A stretch of DNA of 64,000 nucleotides. It comes from Bicyclus anynana (taxonomy: Eukaryota; Arthropoda; Insecta; Lepidoptera; Nymphalidae). The position numbers were made by a program, and so were the translations under genes. Positions 52,940 through 64,000 of the stretch are shown in pieces; position 1 is the stretch's first letter; every line of letters starts with the position of its first letter. The stretch lies in NCBI RefSeq assembly GCF_947172395.1, contig NC_069084.1, positions 7,255,107 to 7,319,106 of the forward strand. The letters run 5' to 3'. The notes under the pieces were generated by a model. The model made no database searches. It had not been told where the DNA came from and saw only the letters and a list, made by a program, of their open reading frames with translations.

Positions 52940-54261
52940 TTTGTTACATAAAATCTCAATTTCGTACATATCAACTAACGTTCGTCAAAGTTAGTGAATT
53001 AGAATGCAGAACTCTAAATCACTTGACCGTAAAGGAGAAAAGAACCCACCACAACACTGATTATTAGGCTTATATGAAACACTTTTCATCCATTATACAG
53101 ATAGGTGAAAGTCGCTTCTAATACGGATCTTACATTAATAGAAGAACTACAACAAATGTGCTACGCTTCGCCTCGACCGATGTGTAGCAGCCGTTATGTG
53201 TAGCTCGTATATTATGTAATTCGTTTACCTCGAGCCCCCACGTTATCAGCAACATGACGTTTCGTGGGTAACCACTTTTTATACGTACAAAAATGTCCAC
53301 GATCCAAATAAAATTAAAATAACAAAATAATAGTAAAACATGAACTGCAATATATCCTACCTATGATTTCGAAATGCGAAGTTTGTTTATTTAATTATTG
53401 TTAGGTAAGGTGTTTCTTATGTTAAGCATCATAATGATATTTATTACTGGAGATGATGCATTAGTGCATCAAAACTGAGGCGGACAAATGTGGAAATTTT
53501 ACTTAATTTTATTTAGTCGCTTATTAAATAACGAACGTTATTTAAACAAATAATACCTAAGTATCGTTTACAATGTCGAGTTGTATGTTCACAAAGTGTA
53601 AAAACATAAATATATAACGGAATTGAAGACCAAATTGTGCATATGTGCGCTCAGTGGAGTCACTAAATTCGGATCAGTTTTTGCGGTGATTTTGTAGTGA
53701 CGTAACCAGTCTATAGTATAAAATTATCATTGAAGTACCATAACTATTAAATCATCATGAAATATTTAACTGACATTTTTTAAATTTAATTATGTCACAC
53801 ATGTATTATACACAATAAGTATATTGTCGACTTCATCATCAGACCAGCTAAGTAGGTAGGTACATGGTATCATATTGCAATTGTCAATGACATTACGCTT
53901 AATCTAACATCTTGTACTTCTACTTCTAAAGGTAGACAAACATACATAAAAGTACGTAATATTTTAGGTTTCTTTTCATAAAATAAGTCGCCATTTAAAA
54001 TCGTCGCATAAAATTTTGATGATATAATTGAACACGAATCGCTTACAATGTCTCAGATCTTCGAATCTCTGTCCATTATCGGGATTAAGGCAACCGAGTC
54101 TTTATGTAAATTATGTCTGCCATCCACCTCTGTGGTGAAGTGATAGATAATTGGGGCGATACTAATACTAGAAAGCTACATAGAATTTACTATCATGCTT
54201 TTCATTGTTATCTAGACAGTCATATTTTCATGAAGTCTTATTTTAAACTTTTTTTTATTTA
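52940..54261. other. AT-rich intergenic; repeat shared with 12.4 kb
   Basis: 53513-53592 (AACAAATAATACCTAAGTAT, ACAATGTCGAGTTGT) matches 12430-12505. No gene was recognised. Confidence 0.45.
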
Positions 54262-54335
54262 ATGACAAGTTAGCTCTTGACTGCGATCTCACCTGTTGTT
54301 TAGTGACGATGCATAGATGGAAGCGGGTTTATTTT
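54262..54335 (-). mobile_element. SINE-A 3' scrap
   Basis: GACAAGTTAGCTCTTGACTG, CGATCTCACCTG, GGAAGCGGG. Body and head missing. Confidence 0.65.
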
Positions 54336-54365
54336 GAAAAGGTACAAGTTTATTCCTGATGTGAG

Positions 54366-54690
54366 GAGGCAGAGGTCATATCCACTGGGCTAGTGGATAT
54401 GATCTCTGCCTCCGATTCCGGAGGATTTGGGTTTGAATCCGGTCCGGGGCATGCACCTCTAACTTTTCAGTTGTGTGCATTTTAAGAAATTAAATATCAC
54501 GTGTCTCAAACGGTGACGGAAAACATCGTTAGAAAACCAGCATACCATAAAATTTTCTTAATTCTCTGCGTGTGTGTAGTCTGTCAATTCGTTTCATTGG
54601 GCCAGCGTAGTGGACTGTTGGCTTAACCCCTTTTATTCTGAGAGGAGACTCGAGCTCAGCAGTGAGCTGAATAAATGGGTTGATAACGAC
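54366..54690 (+). mobile_element. SINE-B with an inverted duplicate of its head
   Basis: 54366-54391 (GGAGGCAGAGGTCATATCCA, CTGGGC) is a reverse-strand SINE-B head joined head-to-head to the plus-strand copy, which starts TAGTGGATATGATCTCTGCC. The plus copy continues through GGGTTTGAATCCGGTCCGG to CAGCAGTGAGCTGAATAAAT. The junction is a 49-bp hairpin. Confidence 0.85.
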
Positions 54691-55224
54691 GACAAGTTTA
54701 TTCTACCCATACCTTTGACGGTGTCTACGCGGCGAACGATAAATTGCTTGGTACCTCTTACCTACCTACCTATGTCGCGTCACGTCTTGGTACGTCATTC
54801 CCGGTATAACAAACTCATTCTTAAATACATATTTTGTCCAAAACCGGGTTGCCGAGATCAAAAACATTTAGTTAAAAAATATTTTGATAGCTATAATGCT
54901 TTGTCATAGCTTCATTCGTGGGCGAATTCCTTAAACCAACGTCGGCATTATGTAGATTAGATGTCTGCTTGTCTTCTCAGATCGAACGAACCGATATCTC
55001 ACTCCGATTCTGCTCGATCGCAAACGTACTTTGAGTTCTTGAATATCTTTAAACTGCTGAGTCTTTTTCTTATTATTGTTATACGATTTTCGTTCTGTAA
55101 GAATAAAAGGGTTACTTTCTGTAATTTGAAGAGTACACAATTTCTTTTACTGTAATTTTTTGTGCAAAGTTAGAGTGGATACAACTTGGACTTTATTTGA
55201 GGGCGTCCTACACTGCGCTTGCTG
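54691..55224. other. Intergenic, no gene seen
   Basis: Short overlapping frames only, with no recognisable product. Confidence 0.4.
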
Positions 55225-55382
55225 GTACAAACAGAATGTTTGCAGTCCAGCTAGATGGTCCAACGACATCAAGAAGGTAGTGGGAAGTGGCTGGATGAGG
55301 AAGGCAGTGGATCGTGTGTGGTGGCGCGTTCTCGGGAAGGCCTATGTCCAGCAGTGGGCGAATACAGGCTGTTGATGATGAT
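55225..55382 (+). pseudogene. RTE C-terminus, divergent subfamily
   Basis: Encodes ARWSNDIKKVVGSGWMRKAV, DRVWWRVLGKAYVQQWANTG and a stop followed by GATGATGAT. It aligns with the other RTE ends (WTDDIKR...YVLQWTSIG) but differs at many residues, so it comes from a separate RTE lineage. Here the frame is uninterrupted. Confidence 0.8.
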
Positions 55383-55730
55383 ACAACTTGAAAGTAAAAA
55401 CATCCTTAACGGACAATATTATGAAAATGCTTAACCAACCATTAGTTGTGTCCACAGCTTTTAGCCTCATCCTATCTCTTGGTAATGAAAACTGACACTT
55501 GTTATCGTGTTAAATATGTCTTTACCGTACTTGAAAGCTGAAAAGGAAAGCTTTTGAGTGTCTGTCGTCTTCGGCACTGTTTAGTTTGTTCATAGGGGAT
55601 AAACAATGATCAATGGGCTTGAATCGTACCCGTCATCTTTCGGTATTAAGTTCGGCCTCTTAACCGTGGAATTAATGAGGTTTCATTTATTTATGATTAT
55701 AGTTTTTTCGATTAACATTTTTTTTTACAA
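55383..55730. other. Intergenic, no gene seen
   Basis: Nothing was recognised. Confidence 0.45.
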
Positions 55731-55928
55731 TCTATATTACTTATTACTTAATATATAAAGCTGAAGTTTGTTTGCTTGATTGAACGCGCTAATCTCTGGA
55801 ACTACTGGTTCGATTTAAAAAATTCTTTCAGTGTTATATAGCCCATTTATCGAGGAAGGCTATAGATTATATAATATTGCCGTAATCCTTCGGGAACCAC
55901 GCGGGTGAAACCGCGCGCCGTCAGCTAG
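55731..55928 (+). mobile_element. HEL (198 bp)
   Basis: TCTATATTACTTATTACTTA, AAGCTGAAGTTTGTTTGCTT and 3' CGCGGGTGAAACCGCGCGCC, GTCAGCTAG then T. The 5' tip carries a small duplication. Confidence 0.85.
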
Positions 55929-56483
55929 TATTATTTATAGCTTATGCCCGCGATTTTGATATTCCATAAGAACTCTTCAGATTTTCATGATAAAAGGTAG
56001 CCTATGACTAATTTCAGATTACAGCTCAGGACGTGCACTTTTTGGATGCAAAAAAGCATACCCAGTTAGAATTTGTATTGCAGATGGAAATTTCGATTTA
56101 GCACAATTTCTATGTATGGTGCATTATAGTTAAAAACTTGTGTACACCACTGTACACTGTATGTCTCTTAAAAATATTCTATGTTATTTAATAGTGCACT
56201 ACTAGTTACGTCTTAAATGCTCGCTATTCTTCCGGTGGCCATAATTTTCCCAGTGTCAGATTTATACGTAACGCTATCGGGCCAGTCTAGCGCTAATTGA
56301 AAGCAGTGCTTTTAATTAAAAGTGTCTTCCGCGATCTTGGTCTTGTGTTCGGCTTCTTTGAGCTTTTGAAAAATAATTTTCGACAGGTTTCTGTAAATTA
56401 GTGCCCACAATTTAGCCTTTATGTGCTTAATACATTTATAAGAATAAAATTCAAGTTACTTGTGAGTCGTATTTTATATGTGA
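55929..56483. other. Intergenic, no gene seen
   Basis: Nothing was recognised. Confidence 0.45.
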
Positions 56484-59400
56484 CTAGCAGGTGCCCGCGA
56501 CTTCGTCCGCGTGAAAATCGATGTACATTTTCGACGCCGTCGCCCCTTCTATTTATATTTTCGTATGTTTTATATATAAAAATTATAAAATCACAGCCCC
56601 GGCCGAAGGCCGGTGTACAATAATGTGCGCGTTTTTTGTGCTTGGGTAAAATGCAAAGTCGTAGCCATCGTCGGAGGCCCTATCCAGCCCCTGGCCGACG
56701 GCCGGCGTGCAATTAATTGTGTCTGCGTTAAGTGCCCAGCCGTAGCCACGGTCGAAGACCCTATCACAAACTCCCGGACGAAAGAGGGTGCACAACAAAG
56801 TACGTACTTTTTTGTGCTTGGGTAAAATGCCCAGCCGTAGCCACGGTCGGAGGCTGCATCACAAACTCCCGGCCGAAGGCCGGGTCACAATACAGTGCGC
56901 GGCCGAAGACCGCGCGTTCCGTTTTTTATGCATCGGTAAAATGCCCAGCCGTAGTCACGGTCGAAGGGTCTGTCACAAACTCCCGGCCGAAGGCTGGGTT
57001 ACAATACAGTGCGCGGCCGAAGGCTACGCGTTCCGTTTTTCGTGCTTGGGTAAAATGCCCAGCTGTAGTCACGGTCGAAGGCTGTATCATTAACTCCCGG
57101 CCGAAGGCCGGGCCACAATACAGTGCGCGGCCGCAGGCTACGCGTCCCGTTTTTCGTGCTTAGGTAAAATGCCCTGCCGTAGTCACGGTCGAAGGCTGTA
57201 TCATAAACTCCCGGCCGAAGGTCGGGTTACAGTACAGTGCGCGAAGGCTCTATCACAAACTCCCAGCCGAAGGCTACAATACGGTGAGCGGCCGAAGGCC
57301 GCGCGTTCCGTTTTCTGTGCATCGGAAAAATGCCCAGCCGTAGCCACGATCAGAGGCCATATTACAAATCCCCGGCCGAAGGCCGCGCTTTTTTTTGCTT
57401 GGGTAAAATACCCAGCCGTAGTCAAGGTCGAAGGCTGTATCATACACTCCCGGCCGAAGGCCACGCGTTCCGTTTTTTGTGTTTGGGTAAAATGCCCAGC
57501 CGTAGTTACGGTCGAAGGCTGTATCACAAACTTCCGGCTGAAGGCCCGGCTACAATACGGTGCGCGGCCGAAGGCCACGCGTTCCGTTTTTTGTGCATCG
57601 GAAAAATGCCCAGCCGTAGCCACGATCAGAGGCCATATTACAAACCCCCGACCGAAGGCCGCGCTTTTTTTTGTTTGGGTAAAATACCCAGCCGTAGTCA
57701 CGGTCGAAGGCTGTATCATAAACTCCCGGCCGAAGGCCGGGCTACAATATAGTGCGCGAAGGCTCTATCACAAACTCCTGGCCGAAGGCTGGGCTACAGT
57801 ACGGTTCCGCGTTCCGTTTTCTGTGGATCGGAAAAATGCCCAGCCGTATCCACGATCAGAGGCCATATTACAAACCCCCGACCGAAGGCCGCGCGTTCCA
57901 TTTTTTGTGCTTGGGTAAAATTCCCAGCCGTAGTCACGGTCGAAGGGTTTATCACAAAGTCCCGGCCGAAGGCTACGCGTTCCGTTTTTCGTGCTTGGGT
58001 AAAATGCCCAGCCGTAGTCACGGTCGAAGGCTGTATCATAAACTCCCGGCCGAAGGCCGGGCTACAATACAGTGCGCGAAGGCTCTATCACAAACTCCCG
58101 GCCGAAGGCCGGCTACAATACGGTGAGCGGCCGAAGGCCGCGCGTTCCGTTTTCTGTGCATCGGAAAAATGCCCAGCCGTAGCCACGATCAGAGGCCATA
58201 TTACAAACCCCGGCCGAAGGCCGCGCTTTTTTTTTGCTTGGGTAAAATACCCAGCCGTAGTAAAGGTCGAAGGCTGTATCATACACTCCCGGCCGAAGGC
58301 CACGCGTTCCATTTTTTGTGTTTGGGTAAAATGCCCAGCCGTAGTTACGGTCGAAGGCTGTATCACAAACTCCCGGCCGAAGGCCGGGCTACAATACGGT
58401 GCGCGGCCGAAGGCCACGCGTTCCGTTTTTTGTGCATCGGAAAAATGCCCAGCCGTAGCCACGATCAGAGGCCATATTACAACCCCCCGACCGAAGGCCA
58501 CACTTTTTTTTGTTTGGGTAAAATACCCAGCCGTAGTCACGGTCAAAGACCCTATCACAAACTCCCGGCCAAATGCCGGTCTATAATAAAGTTTACGTAC
58601 AAACTTTCAACCCCTATTTCACCCCCTTCTGATTTTATTTTCGCTATAAAAAGTATTCTATAACCTGCCCCGTATTATGTTCTCAAACCGTGCTAAGTTT
58701 CATTTGAATTCATTCAGTAGTTTCAGTGTGATGCCCGGTCAACAAAAAATAGGGACAGACAGACAAATAATCGAAAAAAAATGTTTTTGAATTCAGTATC
58801 GATTGTATAATGCCCTATGATAATTTTTTTTAAAATTAATCAAAAAGTTTTGTAATTTGACCTGTTACAGTTTTATTATAAGTATATAGATAAGTACTTA
58901 ATAGCTATTGCGCCAAATTCGTGCTCTTTTTATAGTAATAAATCTTGCATAACATTATACGATAAAAAAGTAGACAATGTGACTATTTAAACACAAAAAG
59001 GATTATTCAGTTTGAACCTGAACTTTTAGGTAGTTCCTGAGATTAGTTTCGCGCGTTCAACCAAATAAACAAACAAATTGGTCAGTTGAGTATAGAATAT
59101 GTGCCTCAATATCGATATTACACAGTTTTAGTGGAAATCTCGTTTCTCCAAATAACGCCTGCGAATCAATTTGAGCAATCCGGTTTTTTCAAGATAACTT
59201 TTTTCTATCTGTCCGATTTTAATGAAACAAAGCCTATATGTTGCCCTGAACTTTGCTTAATCTATTTGTGAAATCCGCGTCAAAATCCGTTCAGCAGAAC
59301 CAGAGAATAGCACGAACATACAGACAGAAGGACAGACAGATAGACAGATAGACAGACAGACAGGCAAAAAATAAAAAAATATATTTTTGTATTCTACTAT

Positions 59401-59865
59401 ATACTATTAATTCATTTCTAATCGCCCTAACTTGATTTTAGTTAAATTTGGTCAAAGTACAGACACTCGATTTCTACTCTTTTATTATGGTATAGATAGA
59501 TAGATAGATAGATATATGCTGTCGCGACATTTTTTGTAGAAAATGATGTGTGCTGCGAGTGAATGACGCTGCTGTATTTGCAACCCCTTGGCCTTTTGAA
59601 TAGCAATGACAATGCTTGATGGAATTAGCAGACTGTTGGGAAGGCGCCATGTACACCTTGGGTTACATTATTGGAGTTTTAGGAAGGATCCCTAATTTTT
59701 TTTTAAATAAAATATAGCCTATAGCCTTCCTCGATAAATGGGCTATCTATCACTGAAAGTATTTTTCAAATCGGACCAGTAGATCCTGAGAATAGCGCGT
59801 TCAATCAAACAAACAAACAAACAAACAAACAAACAAACTCTTCCGCTTTATAATATTAGTATAGA
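56484..59865 (-). mobile_element. Large non-autonomous Helitron with internal minisatellite, copy 2
   Basis: Same structure and same ends as 43648-47435: minus-strand start at 59865 and end at 56484, with A and T flanks. Outside the array the two copies are nearly identical, with few substitutions and small indels (for example an extra TTTTA near 59128). Host sequences beyond both termini are unrelated, so the copies arose by separate insertions. Length 3,382 bp. Confidence 0.85.
56597..58580. repeat. GC-rich palindromic minisatellite, array 2
   Basis: Same units as array 1, about 19 anchors, 1,984 bp. The first few and last few units correspond in order to those of array 1. The middle differs in unit number and order, which accounts for most of the size difference between the two Helitrons. 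Confidence 0.92.
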
Positions 59866-60167
59866 TTTTTTTTTCAATTCAGTTATTTCAAGTAGACTTT
59901 TGAAACGAACGTTTGTCTATTTGTACGTTTGTATTAACATTAGACAACGGTCTAGGTAGGTATATATAATTGTATTATTCGATAGAAACAATTATTTTTT
60001 TAGATAATCTTCTAATTCCGACAGGCCCGTCATATTTTCGATAACTTTGATTTAATGATAGAAAAATGTTTAGTATTAGATACCATCACAGGATTATTCA
60101 TTAATCTGTGGATAATCTGTGGATACTTATCATTAAAATGTTCCTCTGAAGATGGGTAAACCTGCGT
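59866..60167. other. AT-rich spacer, no gene seen
   Basis: Nothing was recognised apart from ATTAATCTGTGGATAATCTG repeats. Confidence 0.4.
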
Positions 60168-60412
60168 TTGACGGCCTCCATAGACAAGTGGTATACGCGG
60201 TGGATTTACAAGACGGTCCTGGGTTCGAACCCCGGCTCGGCCGATTGAGGTTTTCTTAATTGGTTCAGGTTGGCCAATTGGGTGGGAGGCTCCGGCCCTG
60301 GTTAGTTACCAACCAAAGACGTACCGCCAAGCGATCATATTTCATCTTATTCCGAACAAGTTAGCCTGCTTTCACCTTAGACTGCATTATCACAGAGAAT
60401 AAAAAAAACAGA
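60168..60412 (+). mobile_element. SINE-A with deletions
   Basis: Head GACGGCCTCCATAGACAAGT, GGGTTCGAACCCCGGCTCGG box B, GGTGGGAGGCTCCGGCCCTG, then a deletion, and a GCCTGCTTTCACCTTAGACT 3' piece with an A-rich tail. Confidence 0.85.
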
Positions 60413-60459
60413 TAAAAAGTGTGACAACGTATAATATGTATGTTGTATTATTAATTCTC

Positions 60460-60675
60460 ACCGGATCGTGAGCTAGAAAACCCACGTCCGGGTGACGTAA
60501 GATATCGGGGACCTCGTCTTCGCCGGCGAAGACGCTTTGTAGCTTGTGTTTGTGTTGCCTGGGAAGCGTTGTCGGTCGTCATGTCATCGTCATGTCATTG
60601 TAAAGGACGTTTTTGGGACGCCTCTGCTTGAAATTAGCGTTAAGGTTGCAGGCCTCAACCATTAACAAAAAAAAA
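60460..60675 (+). repeat. Possible poly-A-tailed retroelement end
   Basis: GC-richer block (GACCTCGTCTTCGCCGGCGA, AGACGCTTTGTAG ... GGCCTCAACCATTAAC) ending in A12. The composition jump and the A tail suggest a LINE 3' end. The class was not determined. Confidence 0.4.
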
Positions 60676-60952
60676 AAACAAGTAGATAAGGCGTCATTAT
60701 GTTTAGCTGAATCCACTGAAATACAAGGAGTTAGCGTAGAATATATCAAATATTTATTTTAAAAACATGCTTCGAACGTCTCATCTTGTCTCTTTATAGG
60801 TACAACTGAATTTATAAACATGTTTGATAAAATTTTCTTCGTATGAAAATGATATTGCGTCTTGTAATAACGTCGGCGCACTTTGTTCCACCGGTACAGT
60901 TGGCCGCGATAAAATCATATAACGTGGATTAGGTATGTATGTTAGGTATGTG

Positions 60953-61278
60953 GATCGTGATAGCCCAGTGGATATGACCTCTGCTTTCGATTCCGGAGGG
61001 TTTGGGGTCGAATCCGTTCCGGGGCATGCACCTCCAACTTTTCAGTTGTGTGCATTTTAAGAATTTAAATATCACGTGTCTCAAACGGTGAAGGAAAACA
61101 TCGTGATGAAACCTATACCTATACATAGCATAGCAGAGAATTTTCTTAATTCTATGCGTGTGTGAAGTCTGCCAATCCGCATTGGGCCGTGGTGGGCTAC
61201 TGGCCTAACCCCTCTCATTCGGAGAGAAGACTCGAGCTCAGCAATGAGCCGAATATGGGTTGATAATGATGGTGATGT
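60953..61278 (+). mobile_element. SINE-B, full length
   Basis: Head GATCGTGATAGCCCAGTGGA, box B GGGGTCGAATCCGTTCCGG, CACCTCCAACTTTTCAG, 3' CAGCAATGAGCCGAATATGG, GTTGATAATGATGG. Confidence 0.9.
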
Positions 61279-61316
61279 AGGTATGCCAATGTTAATCTCT
61301 TACAAAATCTTTTGTA

Positions 61317-61499
61317 GGTTTGGGTGTACTCTTCTATAACAAGATCCCCAAGACTGTGATGGACCTGCCAATGCATAGCTTTAAGCAATGTGTTAAAAAA
61401 CATTTACTTAGTCGAGGTTACTACAACATTGATGAGTTCCTTAAAGATAAAAGCGCTTGGAAGCCATTGGATCAGCTTCCACCTTCACACAGGAAATAA
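61317..61499 (+). pseudogene. C-terminus of a jockey/CR1-type reverse transcriptase
   Basis: The frame reads GVLFYNKIPKTVMDLPMHSF, KQCVKKHLLSRGYYNIDEFL, KDKSAWKPL and ends PPSHRK-stop. LYNKLP...FK..LK..LL...YY...EFL is the typical C-terminal pattern of jockey- and CR1-group LINE reverse transcriptases. Only the last 60 codons remain, so it is a 5'-truncated copy of a cut-and-prime retroelement. It directly follows a SINE-B. Confidence 0.8.
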
Positions 61500-61711
61500 A
61501 ACTATAAGAAATTGTAATTGTTATCAATTGTAAATTATAATACTGTATGACTTTTTCAAAAGAGCAACTGTTGAGTTTCTTGCCGGTATCTTCTCAGCAG
61601 AACCTGCCTTCCGAACCGGTGGTAGAATCTTTACAAATAGTCAACTGACGTGTCAAAAGTGCTTGTAAACTGAGCCTACTTGAAATAAATGATTTTTGAT
61701 TTTGATTTTGA
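61500..61711 (+). mobile_element. 3' UTR of the jockey/CR1-type LINE
   Basis: AGAGCAACTGTTGAGTTTCT, TGCCGGTATCTTCTCAGCAG, ACCGGTGGTAGAATC and the terminal tandem TGATTTTTGATTTTGATTTTGA, after AATAAA in GAAATAAATG. Confidence 0.75.
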
Positions 61712-62960
61712 CATTTTGAAATAATTAATCAAATGCAACTAATTTACACCATTAATGTACATACTACCTGTTTAAATAGTTTTTTGAATAGTAAAAAAAA
61801 TTTTTGTTTAGCAAAATAAGATTTTTTTTATGTAACTGTTTGTTACACACGGTAGAAGTGAAACTTTAGGCGTACCTAGCAAGAACACAACAAAGATATA
61901 TCCTGATTCATGTCATTACTATTAATTTGACAGTGTTTGCTAAAGAGTCAAAGAAATTTTCCTTATGCACGCTAACTGGTTAGAAGATTAATACCAACTT
62001 TCCTAAAAGGCAGATCAAATGCAGTATCTATAAGCGATGTAAACTATACCACACCATAATATACCATGGTAATAAAATCATCTATAAGATTCTGTTGTAT
62101 TAATGACAAGCGACTGCAAATACCAGCACCGAACTTGTTCATCCATACCCTGAAGGTTGTCTCTGTTATCGCCGCGTTGCAACGACTTGCGGTACGGACG
62201 GCTTCAGTGTGCTCGTGGCGTTCAAGCCGTCCATATCTCATGTTGTGTAATTCTTTATGGGTTACTTGGGATAGGCGGGGAGAGTGACTTGAGTGGAGTG
62301 TTAGGGGAGTGTTAGATATCTGTCAAAGGATACTTTAACCCTACACACAACGTGCGTGACTTCAAGGTTATTCTCTGCCATTCTAGGGTCTTATTTTGTT
62401 TACAGTTTGATTTGTTAATTCAGTTGTCCTGCCAAATGTTGTGAATCATAACCTTTGTTCGACATTAGTTTTCTTATTTTTGTAATCACTCCTGAGTCTG
62501 CTAAAATCTCTAACTCGCCACTGATGTAAAAACTTGAACATGAAGAGTTTTTCACGTGCGACTGTATCGTACACAAGGGGAGCTTTTGAAAGGCCGCGCT
62601 GAAACGAATGACCTAGAAAACTGTTCTGTGTCTCAGATGAGACCATGTATTAAAGTGTGATGTAACGTTAAGGATGGCGGGAAATTGGAACAGTCGCGGC
62701 GCTGTCAAAAATATTCTAAGCTATTTTGAACCACGCGAAAAACAGGTGTTGGAAGTTTGCTGTGTGTCTTTAAAGCAATGGCGCGACTAACCGTTGATAT
62801 CAGTGACATTACCTTTGGAGGAAGCTCCGTCTCTATTCACTTCCTAGTGAAAAGGTAAACTAATAAGAGATTTCCTGAATTTCACTGATGATGATACTCG
62901 TATATCAAAGTAGCATACAGAGTGCAAGTGCAAATTTAAACATCACTATTGTAGGTACTT
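61712..62960. other. Intergenic with short unassigned frames
   Basis: Minus frames at 62044-62241 and 62446-62646 encode peptides without recognised motifs. No poly-A signal or splice context supports them. Confidence 0.35.
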
Positions 62961-63284
62961 TTAAAAACTACGGTTTGTCGGTGCCCCGTCAGAATCAAGC
63001 ATATCAGGGCTTTTAGGGAATAGGGGTGTATTTTGTTTGCCGTTCGCCATTTCGTTTTTAGTCACTCTACTTTGGTGCACATATGCGAGATAATTAAACG
63101 CACTGTATAAATAAATAGCCGCTGCTGCAAGACTTTCTACGTCCATCTTCAGTGAAGAGCCAATGCAGAATGATGAGTAAGCTAATGTGCAAAACAGCAA
63201 ACTTGGGGATGCGTCATTTGAGCCCAACATGTTGGTCCAACACCTTGGCCCCGAGTGTACATCGGGCATTAAGCAAACTCCCAT
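62961..63284 (-). CDS. Unrecognised open frame, 107 aa
   Basis: The minus-strand frame starts MGVCLMPDVHSGPRCWTNML, has a moderately hydrophobic stretch (LAAAAIYLYSAFNYLAYV) and ends APTNRSF. It has balanced composition and no repeats. No domain was recognised. It could be an exon or a transposon remnant; no flanking splice pair was identified. Confidence 0.2.
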   Translation of the reverse strand: MGVCLMPDVHSGPRCWTNMLGSNDASPSLLFCTLAYSSFCIGSSLKMDVESLAAAAIYLYSAFNYLAYVHQSRVTKNEMANGKQNTPLFPKSPDMLDSDGAPTNRSF

Positions 63285-63557
63285 GAGTAAACTTGTACGA
63301 GTTGCCTGCAGGCGAGTTGGTTAACGCAGAGCTAGACTTTTCGCACTGTTGCTACTGCCTGATACCGGCTACTGTCATTTGTAATATTGTAATAGTGGCT
63401 ACCGACATTTATTGGTTGCCTAGATCAGTGCACCAAAAACATTTGAGGTTGGCAGTAGGGTATGCTAACAGTTACTGGCACTGCACTACACAGTGTAGAT
63501 TTATTTTGTATAATAGGTATACTTATGTTTAAGGATGGTGATGTTTACTGAAGACGA

Positions 63558-63990
63558 AACAGAACAGTGCATGTTGCCAGTGATGATCCGAGACTTGGTC
63601 GCTAACTATGGGCCTAAGGCTCAAAGTCACTCAGCGGGTGATGGACCGAGTTATGCTTGCAGTTTCTATGCGTGATAGAATCAGAAATGAGGAGGTCAGC
63701 AGACGAACTAAAGACATAACTCAGCAAACTCCCGATGCTGAAGTGGTATTGGGCAAACCACATAGTTCAACGAGCCAATGGACGTTGGGCCCCAAGGTTC
63801 TGGAATCGCGACCCCGCACCGGAAAGTGTAGTGTTGGTCGACCTCCCACTAGGTGGACCGAGTACATCAAGCGGGTTGCAAGGAGCCGCTGGATATTGGC
63901 GGCTGGAGACTGTTGTGTTTGGAGGTCCATGCAAGAGGGCTATGTCCAGCAGTGGACGTCCATCGGCTGATAATGATGATGACGATGATT
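63558..63990 (+). pseudogene. RTE reverse transcriptase C-terminus, diverged
   Basis: Frames alternate between PVMIRDLVANYG, RLKVTQRVMDRVMLAVSMRD, RIRNEEVSRRTKDITQQ, PKVLESRPRTGKCSVGRPPT, RWTEYIKRVARSRWI and YVQQWTSIG, followed by GATAATGATGATGACGATG. Frameshifts and substitutions show an old copy of a related RTE subfamily. Confidence 0.85.
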
Positions 63991-64000
63991 TATGTTTAAG

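Noticed and set aside
43648..59865. Segmental duplication explaining both large Helitron copies
   Set aside because: Host sequence immediately outside each pair of ends is unrelated and each end is a canonical Helitron A|T junction.

Overview
This window looks like a repeat-dense, AT-rich euchromatic segment of a moth or butterfly genome (Lepidoptera; the species cannot be named from sequence alone). The evidence is the set of interspersed repeats: short non-autonomous Helitrons that begin TCTATACTAATATTATAAAG and end in a GC-rich hairpin plus CTAG at A|T target sites; two tRNA-derived SINE families; and many 5'-truncated RTE-type LINE ends tailed by (GAT)n. No prokaryotic-style gene clusters, rRNA genes or functional tRNA genes were seen.

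Names used below. HEL = Lep1-type non-autonomous Helitron. SINE-A = tRNA-derived SINE whose head reads TGGCGCAGTGGT and whose 3' end reads CAAGGGCTAACTTGTAA. SINE-B = tRNA-derived SINE whose head reads GATAGCCCAGTGG and whose 3' end reads GTGAGCCGAATATGGGTTG(AT)n (Metulj-like). RTE = C-terminal end of an RTE-clade reverse transcriptase ORF plus a (GAT)n tail.

Layout. 1-9.6 kb: RTE ends, a Helitron with a GGGTA-rich interior, a palindromic MITE, an 8-bp-TSD MITE and a SINE-A with a triplicated tail. 9.6-12.0 kb: a repeat-poor island holding the only intact gene, a secreted single-exon serpin on the minus strand (10289-11485) with an inhibitory-type hinge and a predicted Arg P1. 12-24.8 kb: SINEs, a compound fold-back/130-bp minisatellite element, an RTE insertion and MITEs. 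24.8-43 kb: many nested insertions, including an RTE inside a SINE with target duplications, an RTE with a twin-priming inversion, two tandem arrays that each span a transposon end, and a degenerate hammerhead-like motif. 43.6-59.9 kb: two independently inserted copies of a 3.4-3.8 kb Helitron carrying a 2.0-2.4 kb GC-rich minisatellite made of palindromic units; this is the most distinctive structure in the window. 59.9-64 kb: SINEs, the 3' end of a jockey/CR1-type LINE and an RTE fragment.

There is no pathway-like gene set. The only confident host gene is the serpin, probably an inhibitor of a trypsin-like haemolymph protease. A few open frames are described as unrecognised. All family calls come from reading motifs; no database search was run.
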